A DNA stretch of 64,000 bases from Zygaena filipendulae (GCA_907165275.2 OU015653.1:11438001-11502000), one strand, 5' to 3'. Counted from the first letter of the stretch, positions 1 to 11,099 are shown. Numbers and translations: made by a program. The notes: generated by a model not told the origin, from the letters alone.

Positions 1-112
1 CTTCCCTGTACTTCCACGAATCTTTCAAGATCAAAATCAGCCAAATCGGTCCAGCCATTCTCGAGTTTTAGCGAGACTAACGAACACCAATTTATTTTTA
101 TATATTTATAAA
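1..112 (-). mobile_element. Helitron-like fragment, 5'-side portion
   Basis: The stretch carries a TCGGTCCAGCC...CTCGAGTTTTAGCGAG block that I associate with the 5' half of lepidopteran Helitron-like repeats, read here on the minus strand. The hairpin end would lie left of the window. It is assigned by pattern memory only. Confidence 0.35.
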
Positions 113-330
113 AATATGTAGTGTCTATATAAGATAGATATTGGGAATTGTAGTGACCACAATTTAGTTATTTATTTATTTAGTTATTAATATTTTTAAG
201 TTAATTAATTATTTGTTATTATTGCAATTCCTAATTTAAGTTTATTGTGTGATTGTACACATCATAACCCCGCTGTGGGCATAAGTTTTGAGTTACAGCC
301 TAGAGCCCTATAAATTTACTTTATAATTAA

Positions 331-599
331 TTATCTCAGTGACTGTAACTTGTTTTGTGTCTGAATCAATAAATAAAATAAAATAAAAGATAGCAAAGAC
401 TGTATGAATTGACTGATGGTGGTGATGGATATGGTATAAATAGCTGAAAGAAGTCCACTGATAGAGTCTGCTGGAAAATTTTGTCTAAAGTCAAATATTT
501 TATTTTGCAAATAGGTCAAAGCTCTCTTACACGTCAATGTTATATCCACTTTAAAACAATAGAAAGAACTTCCTCCAAGAAACTTTACAGTGATCTCTT
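331..599 (-). CDS. Candidate terminal exon, hydrophobic C-terminus
   Basis: On the minus strand a possible splice acceptor (TATTACAG, after a CTAG branch-like stretch) precedes an open frame that runs about 89 codons to TAA at 331-333. The acceptor would split a codon after its first base. The peptide begins roughly E-I-T-V-K-F-L-G-G, contains F-K-V-D-I-T-L, then a hydrophobic run near its end (ISGLLSAIYTISITTISQF). An F-x-V-D-x-x-L followed by a membrane helix loosely recalls the end of insect gustatory receptors, and the exon-like block at 736-901 sits about where the previous receptor exon would be. The usual seventh helix does not follow at the right distance, so this is either a decayed copy, another membrane protein, or chance. 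No ATG is needed if it is a 3' exon. Function unassigned. Confidence 0.2.
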
Positions 600-735
600 C
601 TGTAATACCTAGTATTTATTATAATAATGACGCGAGTAACTCTACATTCATAAATAACATGCAATAAATAGAGTCAGACATTATTATTCGCTGTATTGTT
701 CTAACGAAAAATACGTGTGAGTAATGCTTTTCATT

Positions 736-901
736 TTATTTTAAACTTTGTAAGCACACAGCTAAGGCTTCTATTAGTTTAATGCATATGTGGATATACT
801 CTGTTTTGTTTCGCGGATGTGTCGTTGCGATACTGCGACACATTTTTCTCATTTCAAATGCATATTTTATGGAGCACGGACTCATAATGAAAGAAATCTC
901 G
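736..901 (-). CDS. Candidate exon upstream of 331-599
   Basis: The minus strand shows a good acceptor, TTTGTTTGTTCACAG, at 902-904 and beyond, then 54 open codons ending in TAA at 736-738. The peptide starts E-I-S-F-I-M-S-P-C-S and is rich in charged residues. It could splice into 331-599 only through a weak donor (AAA|GTTTAA) about 130 bp away, which would restore one frame. The S-P-C followed by a charged helix is faintly like the region before the last helix of insect gustatory receptors. Alternatively it ends at its own stop or is random. The flanking DNA gives no further exons I can see. Confidence 0.2.
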
Positions 902-1165
902 CTGTGAACAAACAAATTACAATGTACGTCACCCTGACTTAAAAGATTCAACCCCTTCGGAGTTTGCTAGCTGTTTATGTTTTTGGATTGTAAGTTTGTA
1001 TATGTAATGAAAAAAATTAGGATTCGAAACCAGCTGTTACCCGCGGCTCCGGTCATTTATACGTATAAGTCGGAAGTTTTATGACTCTTGCACCCGTACC
1101 TACTACTAAACGTTTTGTTTTTCAAATCGTCATACTTCTTCTTACGCTGAACCGATTGCAGTAAA

Positions 1166-1893
1166 ATATTTTTTTTTTAAATAAACCTGGTACAAAAACT
1201 TTTGCGTCATTACGCAATAGTTATTTGTGCAACAAGAGAGCAAAGTCATTTTTTGCTGCGAGTGCTGATTTTGAATCCTGAGCAAGCGAAGGATTCAATG
1301 ATTGAATCACGAGCGTATATAGCGAGTGATTCTAAAGTTGAATCCTGAGTGTGGCGAGGGATTCAAAGGCACGAGATGCAAAAAATTTTGCTCTCGTGTA
1401 ACTCACATAACTTTTCACTTCAGCAGCGAGAACACTTTAGGAGATAATAGTTATTTACAGGTTAAATATCAGTTTTATTTGCAGTAAATACTTATTTTCG
1501 TTTAAATACAACAATAAGTTAAAAATTCAATAAATTACATTAAAAGACATAATTATCTTTTTGCTAAATTTCTTTAGTTAGTACAAATTTCCGAACGTGT
1601 TTGTCTTTGAGGTCGAACTCAAAATCGGAACTTCGAAAGGGCTGGTCTTTGTCTCTCTCTCTTTCTAATGGCGGAAAAGAATATAGAGTGGAAATGTTTC
1701 GAATTGTATGATTAACCCAAGGCTGAATAAGATATTCGCGGTTTTCTGAAAACAAAAATTAAAAAGTTACTTTGTCTCACTCAGTGAGCAAAATCGCATT
1801 TTGCTCACTGATTTCAGGCAGCAAAACCTACATGTTTGAGCTACTGAAGTGAAAAAGTTTTTTTTAATCATTCAAACCAGGTACCAGGTTTCA
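1166..1893. repeat. Palindrome-rich repeat unit
   Basis: Six short inverted repeats are packed together: 1236-1260, 1273-1296, 1304-1332, 1340-1364, 1370-1398 and 1782-1810. Three share the plan GAATC..GAG....GCGA..GATTC. The last is a perfect 12-bp hairpin (CAGTGAGCAAAA, 5-nt loop). An imperfect inverted pair of about 25 bp (1409-1433 and 1834-1858) brackets an exon-like frame on the minus strand. The motifs look like a dispersed lepidopteran repeat, but its class is unknown to me. Confidence 0.5.
1564..1745 (-). CDS. Exon-like frame inside the palindromic repeat
   Basis: Minus strand: a textbook acceptor (AATTTTTGTTTTCAG) at 1746-1760 is followed by 60 open codons ending in TAG at 1564-1566. 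The acceptor splits a codon after its first base. The peptide is unusually protein-like for AT-rich DNA: it starts E-N-R-E-Y-L-I-Q-P-W and has many charged residues (ERERDKDQPF, DFEFDLKDKHVRKF). No domain is recognised. Because it lies between inverted arms, it may be the last exon of a transposon gene or a captured host exon rather than a resident gene. The upstream exons are not identified. Confidence 0.3.
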
Positions 1894-2024
1894 TACTAAC
1901 ATACAGGCAGGCGAGATATTGTAAAATTCACCAATCGATCGTTTGATATACCTACATATTTTATTTTAAATATCTTCAAAGTACAGACTGTAATTGTTTT
2001 ACAATCCCACCACTTTATACATGA

Positions 2025-2211
2025 CTAGCTGTTCCCCGCGGTTTCACCCGCATTAATTTCGGAATTCCGTATTACAATATAACTTATGTTACTCAGGAAA
2101 AATGCAGCTTTCTAATGGTCAAAGAGTTTTTGAAATCGATCCAGTAGTTTTGAGTTAAATCTTAACAAACAAACAAAAAATTAAATCTTTTCTCTTTATA
2201 ATATTAGTATA
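2025..2211 (-). mobile_element. Helitron-like non-autonomous element
   Basis: It starts at A|CTAG, then a CCCCGCGG hairpin segment, and ends in TTTATAATATTAGTAT. Read on the minus strand this is a Helitron: TC-type head, terminal hairpin, CTAG, with no target duplication. The body (TATGTTACTCAGG...CAGTAGTTTTGAG) marks a subfamily different from most other copies here. The exact head boundary is uncertain by a few bases. Confidence 0.65.
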
Positions 2212-2955
2212 AATGGAAGAAGTAAGAAAAATCAGTTCGATACTAAAGTTTCTTTGAAGTTTAGATAGAGTATTAGTTTAAAAAATGCCACCACAAGCAA
2301 CAGGCTTAGACAAATTGATATTTTGAGGCATTCCTATTGTTACTCTAGCATTCTCGGTTGTTATAGGAACGTGCGCACTAAACTACATTTACGATCTAAC
2401 GTCATGCAATTCAAATTGAAGAGCAATATTGTAGTTTCTGTTAAAGTTTTTGAAGTAAAGGCAGCATGTTGTGTCTACCATCAGTATTCTACACTTAGTA
2501 GTATAAATAAAACAGACGTGCGTCCGCCTGTGAACAATTGAAACAAAGATATTGTTTAGAGTTAAGACCTACAAATGCGAATAGAAACATATCCGATAAG
2601 ACAATGTGTTACAGTTTGTCTTAATATTTTCCATTCGTAGACTCACTTTAACGAGGTGACGACGGAGTCTTTGTGTTTTACATCCATCCTATAGGTAGCA
2701 ATCGTCGAGAAATATCTACATAGTAGTGACAACATGGAGATGAATTTTGATTGTAAAGTATACTTCGCTTAGCGAGTTGAGAATGAAAATTGACCAGACA
2801 ACGGAAGTGAGGTGTGTAGCTCCTCAAAAATTCAGTAATAAGTTGGCGCGTTCTTTCAAATACACGTTAAGGAAGTATAACTCCTGATTATGTGCATACC
2901 TACATAAAAACAGAAATATCTTAGGTAGGTTGCATTTGCAACGATGTTGCTTTAA
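2212..2955. other. Unassigned DNA
   Basis: AT-rich, without splice-flanked frame or recognisable repeat. The open frame at 2323-2541 (+) has no supporting signal. Confidence 0.4.
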
Positions 2956-3144
2956 CTATAGCTGTTCCCCGCGGTATTTTCAGAATTCCCGCGGGAATTC
3001 CGGGATAAAAAGTACCCTTTGTCTTCCTACGTATACCTGATAACGTGTAAACCAAGTTTCATAATGATCGGTTGAGCCGTTAAAACGTGAAAGCGTTACA
3101 AAAAACAAACAAACTCACTATCGCATTTATAATATTAGTTAAGA
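2956..3144 (-). mobile_element. Helitron-like element, near full length
   Basis: Begins with a degenerate CTAT in place of CTAG, then the CCCGCGG and AATTCCCGCGGGAATTCC blocks, GATCGGTTGAGCCG, and ends with CGCATTTATAATATTAGTT...GA before T. These are the standard landmarks of the main family, inverted. Confidence 0.7.
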
Positions 3145-4057
3145 TAAAATTACTGATACACGCCTCCGCTTTCTTTTGTATTTAAAAATATATTATAGAG
3201 AAAAAACTCAGTGCTTTTGAGTACAAGTGTTACTGAAATACACACCAGTGTGTGTAGAGCCATACACACATCGCGGATATTGTATCGGTCTGCGCGTGGG
3301 ACGACCCGCTCCGCTCCGGGTCTTATCTGTGGAGTAATCACTTTGAACAACCGAGTGGCCCACGATTAGAATCTTAAATCCCTCGTAAATTTTCTATTCC
3401 GAAGGGCTATTATAATGATATAACCTCAGCGAGTTTGAGGGCAAAAAGTATACACGAATAATTTCATCATCGAACTCCCCCTGTTGATTGCGAAATTTCA
3501 ATCAAGCCCGTAAATGGTGCACAGTCTCGTATCGACACTCGAAACGGATTTTTTGGGGGTGCAACAGCAGAATATGTAAATGTGAATACCGTTTGAATTT
3601 CAACTCTGTAGGTCTAAGCAATAGAAGATAAATTTTATTGAGTTACGAAAACAAAAAAAGTATATATAATTAATGATAGTTTGTAAACGAATATAGAGCG
3701 AGTGACACAGATTTATTTGTATTATTGAAATGGCTATTGCAACTCACAAAGATTTATTTATTGCATAGACTCTACTAATTATGCAGGATCGAAAGACCTT
3801 AAACCATAAGGATACACGACATCTGGATCTATAGAGTGACAATTTTCCCGTAACTTTTGAGCCAATGAGCTTTTAAGTGTTTGTCTGATATTATTAACCT
3901 GGTAAAATTGCGCATAGGTAATAGGTATGTCAATCATCAAAAGAAATCTTACTATTAAAAATTATGAACTAGGTAATCGGTACCAGCATGTTTCAAGATT
4001 TCCTCGAGAACTCTTTATTACCTACCAGGATAAAAATTAACCTAAATTTTAAGTGAG
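3145..4057. other. Unassigned DNA with one GC-rich hairpin
   Basis: A short hairpin (GACCCG...CGGGTC, 3303-3322) lies in a GC-rich patch. On the minus strand the patch follows an acceptor-like CTCCACAG near 3330, but no donor or stop arrangement convinces me that it is an exon. The rest is AT-rich without features. Confidence 0.35.
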
Positions 4058-4105
4058 GTTAAAAACTTTTGCGTTAAAAACTTTTGCGTTAAAAACTTTT
4101 GCGTT
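4058..4105. repeat. 15-bp tandem repeat, 3.2 copies
   Basis: GTTAAAAACTTTTGC is repeated exactly three times, with a fourth partial unit. Confidence 0.9.
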
Positions 4106-4377
4106 TTGCGTTTTAAAAAATACAGACAAAGAGAAAAATCAAACACTTATCATATCATGTCTTCAATTGCCAAATTTAAAATATGTATGGGTACCAAAAA
4201 CTTTAGTGTTCTTTTTTTTTTCAAATGAAAATAAAGACAATATAGCTAATAATATCTACGTCATATTTATTTAATGACTAGAAGAACGTTAGTGTCACAT
4301 CTCCTGTAATATCATGGGTTGGCATAGGATAACGTAACTTAAATTACTACTTGAAACAGTGAATTTTTGCGCACCCC

Positions 4378-4743
4378 TCAAATATTTTTTAATATAAAAT
4401 TATTACTATCTCGAGGGGTCAAAGAACACATTAATGCTACATTTTCAACAGCAGTATTTCGGCACGTTGATTTGCCTTTGCAGTGTTGGTTTGTTGTGAT
4501 CAAAATCCCAACTAGAATCTTTGTGAATACTGCTACAGCATTCGCTACCTTCTGTGGTTGGATTAGCTTTAGTTTTATATAAAGCCTTAGGCATAGTCGC
4601 GACCAAGATAATTTTGTTGTTTTCGGATATTTAAATTTAGAACCTATTGTCGACGTCATAAAGTCTAAGTTGACTAGTCGTAGAACAGTTTTGTGGGGTC
4701 TTTTGATTTGGGACCTTTCGGAGCACGCGTGTGCACGTGCCAC
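4378..4743 (-). CDS. Unassigned 121-codon open frame, possible transposase relic
   Basis: A long uninterrupted frame on the minus strand. It opens with GTG, so it is not a complete eukaryotic CDS; the first ATG is about 29 codons in (MTSTIGSKFKYP). The peptide is basic and ends in TPRDSNNFILKNI followed by a stop. The block PQKVANAVAVFTK is loosely reminiscent of P-element/THAP9-type transposases, where a PxK..KV..A...F segment recurs, but this is a weak recollection. No terminal repeats were seen around it. It could equally be chance: a 71-codon frame overlaps it on the other strand. Confidence 0.2.
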   Translation of the reverse strand: MARAHACSERSQIKRPHKTVLRLVNLDFMTSTIGSKFKYPKTTKLSWSRLCLRLYIKLKLIQPQKVANAVAVFTKILVGILITTNQHCKGKSTCRNTAVENVALMCSLTPRDSNNFILKNI

Positions 4744-5262
4744 TCCCCGCTGGTACGCACTCCTTGTTACAACGAGAACTGCACCGTTCTGTAATTACAC
4801 ACAAATTAGACAAGATTTACCGAGGGGGAGAACACCTTTGCAACTATAGATTGGTACTAAATGTTTGGCCAATCACAATATTCTCTGACTGAGTTTTTAT
4901 GATAGGTACAAGAATTCAACGCATTACACAATCTATAAAAATAAGTTCGGTAAATTATAATCTTTAATTTGTACGTATACGCGTTAACTGTCCCTGTGTT
5001 TAATATTTCTTTTTTATTATTTACTCCATGAGTTAAGATTTTATCGTTGAATCACCGATCAATCTTAGGAATAATGTTTTATAATTATATGAGTTTTTGT
5101 AAAAATATTAAAGAAATTTATTGCGACAACACGACAATTATCTCTTCAATCCATAAATAACTAATCGCGTGATCGTAAAGAGAGCAAAATATTTGACAGC
5201 TTCATCAAGACGGTAGATTTAACAAAAGGTGGACATTTAGCAAATAATAATAGCGTTTTTAG
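4744..5262. other. Unassigned AT-rich DNA
   Basis: No repeat, frame or promoter signal recognised. Confidence 0.4.
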
Positions 5263-5365
5263 TGTGTTCCTTCATATTTATGGTGTGTTTATTGGCCATT
5301 GTGGGAAGTTTTGCGGTCGGCGCCGGCGTTCCGTACGGGACACTAAAAATGATTTATCCCCACAG
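5263..5365 (+). CDS. Candidate exon encoding a membrane helix
   Basis: A 103-nt segment bounded by an acceptor-like GCGTTTTTAG and a donor AG|GTACGA. It is much more GC-rich than its surroundings. One frame is open through it and encodes CSFIFMVCLLAIVGSFAVGA followed by GVPYGTLKMIYPH, a hydrophobic helix and a short juxtamembrane part. The ATG at 5280 could also be a start, making this a signal-anchor exon. Phases are 1 at the acceptor and 2 at the donor, so it cannot join directly to the exon at 11997 (which needs phase 1); an intermediate exon would be needed. I do not recognise the protein. Confidence 0.35.
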
Positions 5366-6186
5366 GTACGACTTATCTGACATTCTTCACGTCCTTTCGA
5401 CTTAATGAGCGTGAAAAAAATTGGCCATTTTTTCTCCTTTCAAGAGATCAACAATAGTATTGTTTTGTTGATGGCTTTTTTGTTTAGCGAAACATGCAAA
5501 TCGGTAAACATAGAGGTTCCTTCCTCTTTCAGTCTATTTAACAATTTCGTTTTCTTTTCTTGAATTTTCATCATAACCTTTATCTATATCATAATTTACA
5601 GCAAAAATATTAGTTAATTTGAGTATATCCTGAGCAGTACCTACGATTCCGACCCCACCTGAACCAAGACGTGAAAGCCTCCCCTAAAGAAATAAAAACT
5701 TATCAGCGAACTTTGTTCTTGGTTATCTTCGGGGCAAGTAAACACTTTTTATTTTATGACCACCCGCAGTTTTACTACCGAAGAGTCTCCACTTCTACTT
5801 TACTTGTTTTGAGGCTGTCTAAAACTATCAGCATCTCTCAGATCTATTTAATTAGCGTTCCTTTGTTTAAGGAGCTCTTTCTTAAGGTGAATTGTGATAC
5901 ATAAAAACTTTAGAGACAATATGTTCTAGAAAATATATTTTTATGGAGAAAAATTTTATCACGCATGACAAACAACCTTATTTACCTAAACACAAGCAAA
6001 TAGCGGTTATTGAGAACTAAATATTTCCTCTAAACATAGTTTGGATTTTATTTATCTATCATATTGTGAAAAAAAAAAAATATTATTTTACAATCGACTA
6101 GGTGAATAATTTAATAGGTTTTGAACTAAAATCCTAATTTTTTGTAATTGCTTTTTACGTTTTTTTTTAATTAGACAAGATTTTTC
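5366..6186. other. Unassigned DNA
   Basis: The open frame 5671-5904 (+) lacks splice or start support. The rest is AT-rich with poly-A/T runs. Confidence 0.4.
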
Positions 6187-6510
6187 AATAGGCTAGTTTC
6201 CTGGGTAAAAAAATCAAAATTCTATTTAGTCCGTCAGTTAGATAATAAAAAAATAAAAGACACGTATTTTTTGCTTTTTTAAAATAATGGAAATATGCAT
6301 AGATAAAGCGCATTAAAGTTTAGGGTGGGGGACTCGTGATGTCACAGCTCGCTATAACGTGCGAACAAACTGTAGCGAGGCGTGACGTCATGTGAAATTT
6401 CGACTTGATATATCTCCGTTATTTTTTGGTTACATAAAAAATACGTGTCCAATATTTTTTAATAATCTACAAAACGGACTAAAAAAGAAAATTTAAGAAA
6501 CTAGCCTATT
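6187..6510 (+). mobile_element. MITE family A, copy 1
   Basis: Terminal inverted repeat AATAGGCTAGTTTC is perfect at both ends. Long subterminal arms (AGTCCG..., GACACGTATTTTTT) and a central inverted pair around TGACGTCA also occur in the copies at 19830-20158 (inverted) and 50490-50819. No coding capacity. The superfamily is not determined because the target duplication is unclear. Confidence 0.75.
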
Positions 6511-6839
6511 AACAATATTTTCTCCTTTCTTAAATAGTTCTACATTTTTTCATTTTATTAGTATGGTAATTGGTATTCCATTAGGCAATTTTATGCAGAA
6601 ACGTAGGTAAGTTTCGGAGTGCCTAGTAAACGTTCGCGTTCATTAATTACCTACTGAGTGTTTGTGTTTCTTTATACATAAACTATAAATAATTAAAAGA
6701 AATTTATTATTTGGTGAATATTTGATTGTCATGTCGGATACGGAATATTATGTAAACATATAAGGAATTGATATAATAGGCTGCCTTTGATATTGTTATT
6801 AATGCCGGCCATGGCTAGGGTTGCCACAAGTAAACAATA
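6511..6839. other. Unassigned AT-rich DNA
   Basis: Nothing recognised between the MITE and the next Helitron copy. Confidence 0.4.
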
Positions 6840-7068
6840 TCCTACGAAAATTATAAACGCGAAAGTTTGTAAGAATGTATGGATGGATGGATGGATGAAT
6901 GTATGGATGAATGGATGTTTCTTTCTCGCAAAAACTACGGAATAGATTTAAATGAAACTTTACAATAATATAGCTAATACATCAGATTAACACATAGGAT
7001 ACTTTTTATCCCGGAATTCCCGCGGGAACTATGAAATTAACGCGGGTGAATCCGCGGGGCACAACTAG
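6840..7068 (+). mobile_element. Helitron-like element, GGAT subfamily
   Basis: Head A|TCCTACGAAAATTATAAACG, then a degenerate ATGG/ATGA microsatellite (about 6877-6917), a CCCGCGGG block, a hairpin, and CTAG|T at 7065-7068. It matches the copies at 10866 and 34865 along its whole length, including CATCAGATTAACACATAGG. Confidence 0.85.
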
Positions 7069-7327
7069 TCTATTAATAATATTGAGTTTACGCGAGCGCA
7101 ACGCGACTACCGTTTACCATAGGCCCCCATCGCGGAGACCATTAGGGGTCCTCCCTTTCTCCACTTACCGCACGACTGCCGAGTCTAGACCTGTTTGTCG
7201 AACTTCTGTTTCATCGATAGGTAATATCCTTACTCTGTGGAAATGCATTAGAGCTGCATCGGTTTTTATTTGTCCATAATCTTGTTCATAGAACGCGAAG
7301 ATAGTGTACTTAGCATCATAGTAACTA

Positions 7328-7527
7328 TCCTACTAATATTATAAATGTTAAAGTGTGGATGTTTGGATATGTGTTACTCAATCACGCAAAAACTGCTGAA
7401 CGGATTTGGATGACATTTGACATGCACGTTGTCAGGGATACAGAGAAGGACATAGGTTACTTCTTATCCCGAAATTCCCGCGGGGAACTCCGAAATTACC
7501 GCGGGTGAAACCGCGGAGAACAGCTAG
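7328..7527 (+). mobile_element. Helitron-like element, complete 200-bp copy
   Basis: A textbook copy: A|TCCTACTAATATTATAAATG at the head, a terminal hairpin (CCGCGG, loop GTGAAA, CCGCGG) and CAGCTAG|T at the tail, with no target duplication. The body has GTGTGGATGTTTGG and TTGTCAGGGATACAGAGAAG. Confidence 0.88.
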
Positions 7528-8123
7528 TAGTTTTATAAAATTAATAGGATTAGCACAAATAACGAGGTAGATATTTCACTAAATATTCATGTGTGATATT
7601 ATGATCTTCTAGGTGCAAAAACTAAAAGTTCAAAATCAATTCACTTAACCAGACCGAAAATGATATTCAGAGAATAACCCATTGTTTTGATTAAAACTGT
7701 TATCAATCCCCATTGCATGCTTGGATGGCATTTCAAAGCCCCATCTATTCAAATCTATTATTGCTTTTACTGCAGTTACCTCAACGTTGCTGGTCTGACA
7801 AATAGTTCCCTTTACTATCTCTGATGGTTTCTTATCATCTTTATTCTCCTTAACCCTGTCCTTTTAGGACAAAAACAGGGCGAATGCATCGTTCTCCCAA
7901 CGCTCCAAAATAAATCCTCCAAAGTGCCTCACCTTTTTGATAAGCCTGAATTTATCACGAAGTCGTAACGCCTTTATTCATACGTATAATATAATATGTT
8001 TATATACTATACGAGCAAGTGATCGCAATTTCACCGGTGTGAATTTCGGTATTCCATCGGGGTACCATTTGTTGATAAAAGTTAAAATATCATATTTTAT
8101 GTCGACCCTGCCAATATATTGTA
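7528..8123. other. Unassigned DNA
   Basis: A degenerate Helitron-like stretch may sit near 8020-8065 (TTTCACCGG..GAATTTCGG). Otherwise nothing. Confidence 0.35.
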
Positions 8124-8172
8124 CTAGCTGCGGTTTCACTCGCGTTAATTTGGGAGTTCCCGCAAGACCTTC
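8124..8172 (-). mobile_element. Truncated Helitron 3' end
   Basis: A|CTAGCTGCGGTTTCACTCG, then TTAATTTGGGAGTTCCCG, after which similarity stops. Only the hairpin end remains. Confidence 0.6.
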
Positions 8173-9479
8173 TTGAGATCCTTCCGTAGCTGTCGTCTCT
8201 TACCTATAAAGTGAGTTATGCTCCAGATAGCCGAGTTACTCGAACCTATACTTTTAGTTTTAATTCCAAACGTCTTGTAATAAACGTAACGCATAAGCTT
8301 GTCTGACACTGAAGTGCATAAAATTTATTCGCCATATTAATTTGTAGGTAATACAATATCCAGTGGCTTCACACTGGCTTACAATCGATACAGGGTGTAG
8401 ACTCCGCTAGGTGTTCATTTAAGTCAAGATTGAACTGGAGATTAAACAGTGGATGGTTTGCCCCCATTTTAATTGTGGTACAACGCATAAGCTTGCGGAG
8501 AAACTTTGATAAACATCTTCGGTTAGAACATTTTATAAAAAACAGACAAACAGCAGCAAAGGATATCTATTTTTAAATAGGCAACGAAAAAATCTTAAAA
8601 ATTACTTAGTAGCATATCTTTTAACTATAGATAGTAGGTGTACGAGACTTTTTTGTGAATTTGGGAATTTACGAGTAGTTAGCCTGTCAGTAGGTACGTC
8701 AATAGATGACGACACTTCTAGTAGTTAGGCATAAACATATTACACATAGGGCGTTTGTTTCACTCAAAATTCCGTTCGGAATTAAAGGACCTAACAATAA
8801 TCGATGTGTACGTAGAATGGCACCATAAACTGTGCTTGCACCGAGAGATGCAGTGAGCTGTTTCCACTATCCATGAATTGAAATCACTTTCCGTTGCGCT
8901 GAATGCGGTGCCTTGACTTCTATTTCTTTATAGTTAATATTATAAAAGTGATACGTTGCCGCTTTTTCTTATATCTTAGCACCATACCATCTATCGAGGG
9001 GCATTATGCCTCCTTATCGGCACTCGTTAGTCGCCCCTAATAAAACCTTTCCCCCTCTATAATCTCGAGGGTTGTTGCAATTCTCTAAAATTTAATAAGA
9101 GCCAGTTTAAAAGAGAAACAATAAGCTTGCGATGTCGTTTATACTAGACAAGGTATCAGCGTAAATATTATTGTTTTTTTTATTTTTTACATTCATAAAA
9201 GAGGTTTATTTTCGCCAATTTCCCTTGGCTCAATCGTTGTTTGCACAACTAGTTGTGTTATCTGTTTTTACTACAAAAAATAAGTTCCCCTGCCACAACT
9301 AGCTTTTGTTATGTAGCTTTGTCAGGGAAAATAATTAGCTGATGTTTGTAATTCTTGCTTCTTATATATATATACGTAGAAGTTCCAATTTAATTTACAC
9401 TTAATGTAATAGTTAGCCTGGAGTAGATACCTAAGTAGTTTAGACTTACTATTACATTATGTAGGTTAAATCCAAACCA
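8173..9479. other. Unassigned DNA
   Basis: AT-rich with a (TA)n run near 9365. No gene or repeat recognised. Confidence 0.4.
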
Positions 9480-9645
9480 CTAGCTTGTTCCCGGTTTGGG
9501 GTCAGCCCTCCTGATACTTTTACACCACTCTTGGCGACTCTGCGTCATTTCCGGTGTCAAGCTCATCGTCAGCATGTCATTCTGGATGGTTCGTGTCCAG
9601 GTAGTAGGTAGGGGGGCTCTTCCTCTTTTGCGATGCCTAAACCAA
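9480..9645 (-). pseudogene. RTE-type LINE ORF2 C-terminal fragment
   Basis: The minus strand is open for about 55 codons to TAG at 9480-9482. It encodes a basic run (RHRKRGRAPLPTTWTRTIQN), a central region, and an ending W-C-K-S-I-R-R-A-D-P-K-P-G-T-S. A GRP-rich segment, then W, then R-R-A-D-P is the typical end of RTE-clade non-LTR retrotransposon proteins, after the reverse transcriptase. The rest of the element is missing upstream (5' truncation, usual for LINEs). The composition is distinctly GC-richer than the neighbours. It is non-functional alone. Confidence 0.65.
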
Positions 9646-10865
9646 TCAATTTATACTTGTGCATATTATAATAAAAACCTTATGAAAATTATTAGTTTGA
9701 TACAAAACAATAATACTCGTTGAATTGCTCTCATGCTAACTTCGTAAACTTGAGAGGACTAACCAAAATATTTACTTAAATTACTACTCTGAATCACGCA
9801 GTAGGTATGTATTGTATTATATTATAGGCAAATACTTCGCGGTTCACCGTGTAACCAACAACAGAAGTAAGTTGAGCAAACTTAATGAATAATCAATAAA
9901 TTTAGAGCGAGCTCCGTGGTTTGACGTATATTTACAATTTTGCACAGCGGCGTCGACCCCCGAACATGACTGTAGTTTGTTTGGAATTGCTGAGTTGGTG
10001 TCATAAGTAACGAATGGGTTGCACGCTCGATAAAAAACAAACGACCGATTCCCGTACAGTCTATAGTAGACAAAATGTTCTTACTTTTTGTACCGATTTC
10101 GAAATATTTTTAATACGATTTATTAAATGAATACTTTCACAAAAAATGTAAATGTATATGCATGTCTTTGAAAATCAATATATGAAAGGAATAAATCCCA
10201 AAAAAGAATTACAGGTGTTTGAACGCAATTCTTTTTTTTTTCACCAAGCAAACACATGCATTTTTATTTACAATACAATACTAAATCCCAAAAATCGGAA
10301 TTTCATCTGGAACTTCTGTTAAGACTACATACATGATACAGAACTGACACGGATATTATCAATATTATACCTACATAGGTATGTTTCAGACTTTTAAGCC
10401 TCTCTTTTAAATCCTATTTCAGAGACAGTTTTTTTTTTTTTTTTTTCGATTTCTAAGTGTGTACTTTTATAATTTATACTAGTAAAATAAATAAAGTGTC
10501 TTTATAGAGTAAATGTTGTCATCGTTAAGGTGAGTAATCAAACAAACCTTAAAAGAACAGTCACTGTTACTTGTCTCTGTTTATTACCTACTAATAAATA
10601 AAAATCACCCCCCAAATTTCAACTTTATTGCAGGGAAATAAACAATATCCTTTACAACTGCATTAACAAAGACAATTAAATAATTGGTCGTTCATTATTA
10701 ACCTAATTTATAGGTTACTTACTAAAATTTTATGAAATTGTTTTTGCAGATTTAAGCTTTGATTTAAGAATTACAACTTCGTGTTCATAGCTTTAAAAAT
10801 ATTCAGTTGCAGTTTTTTCATGGAATTTTGTTTTGAGTAACCATTTTAAATTTATTACACAATAA
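9646..10865. other. Unassigned AT-rich DNA
   Basis: Holds poly-T runs (about 10230-10240 and 10431-10446) and no supported gene. Confidence 0.4.
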
Positions 10866-11099
10866 TCTTGCTAATATTATAAACGCGAAAGTTTGTATGT
10901 ATGTATGGATGGATGGATGGATGGATGGATGGATGGATGGATGTTTGTTACTCTTTCACGCAAAAACTACTGGATGGATTTAAATGAAACTTTACGATAT
11001 TATAACTTATACATCAGATTAACACGTAGGGTACTTTTTATCCCGGAATTCCCGCGGGAACTCTAAAATTAACGCGGGCGAAACCGCGGGCATTACTAG
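10866..11099 (+). mobile_element. Helitron-like element, GGAT subfamily, full length
   Basis: A|TCTTGCTAATATTATAAACG head. About ten GGAT units at 10905-10943. CCCGGAATTCCCGCGGG block, then CTAG|T at 11096-11099. The microsatellite is longer than in the sister copies at 6840 and 34865. Confidence 0.87.
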
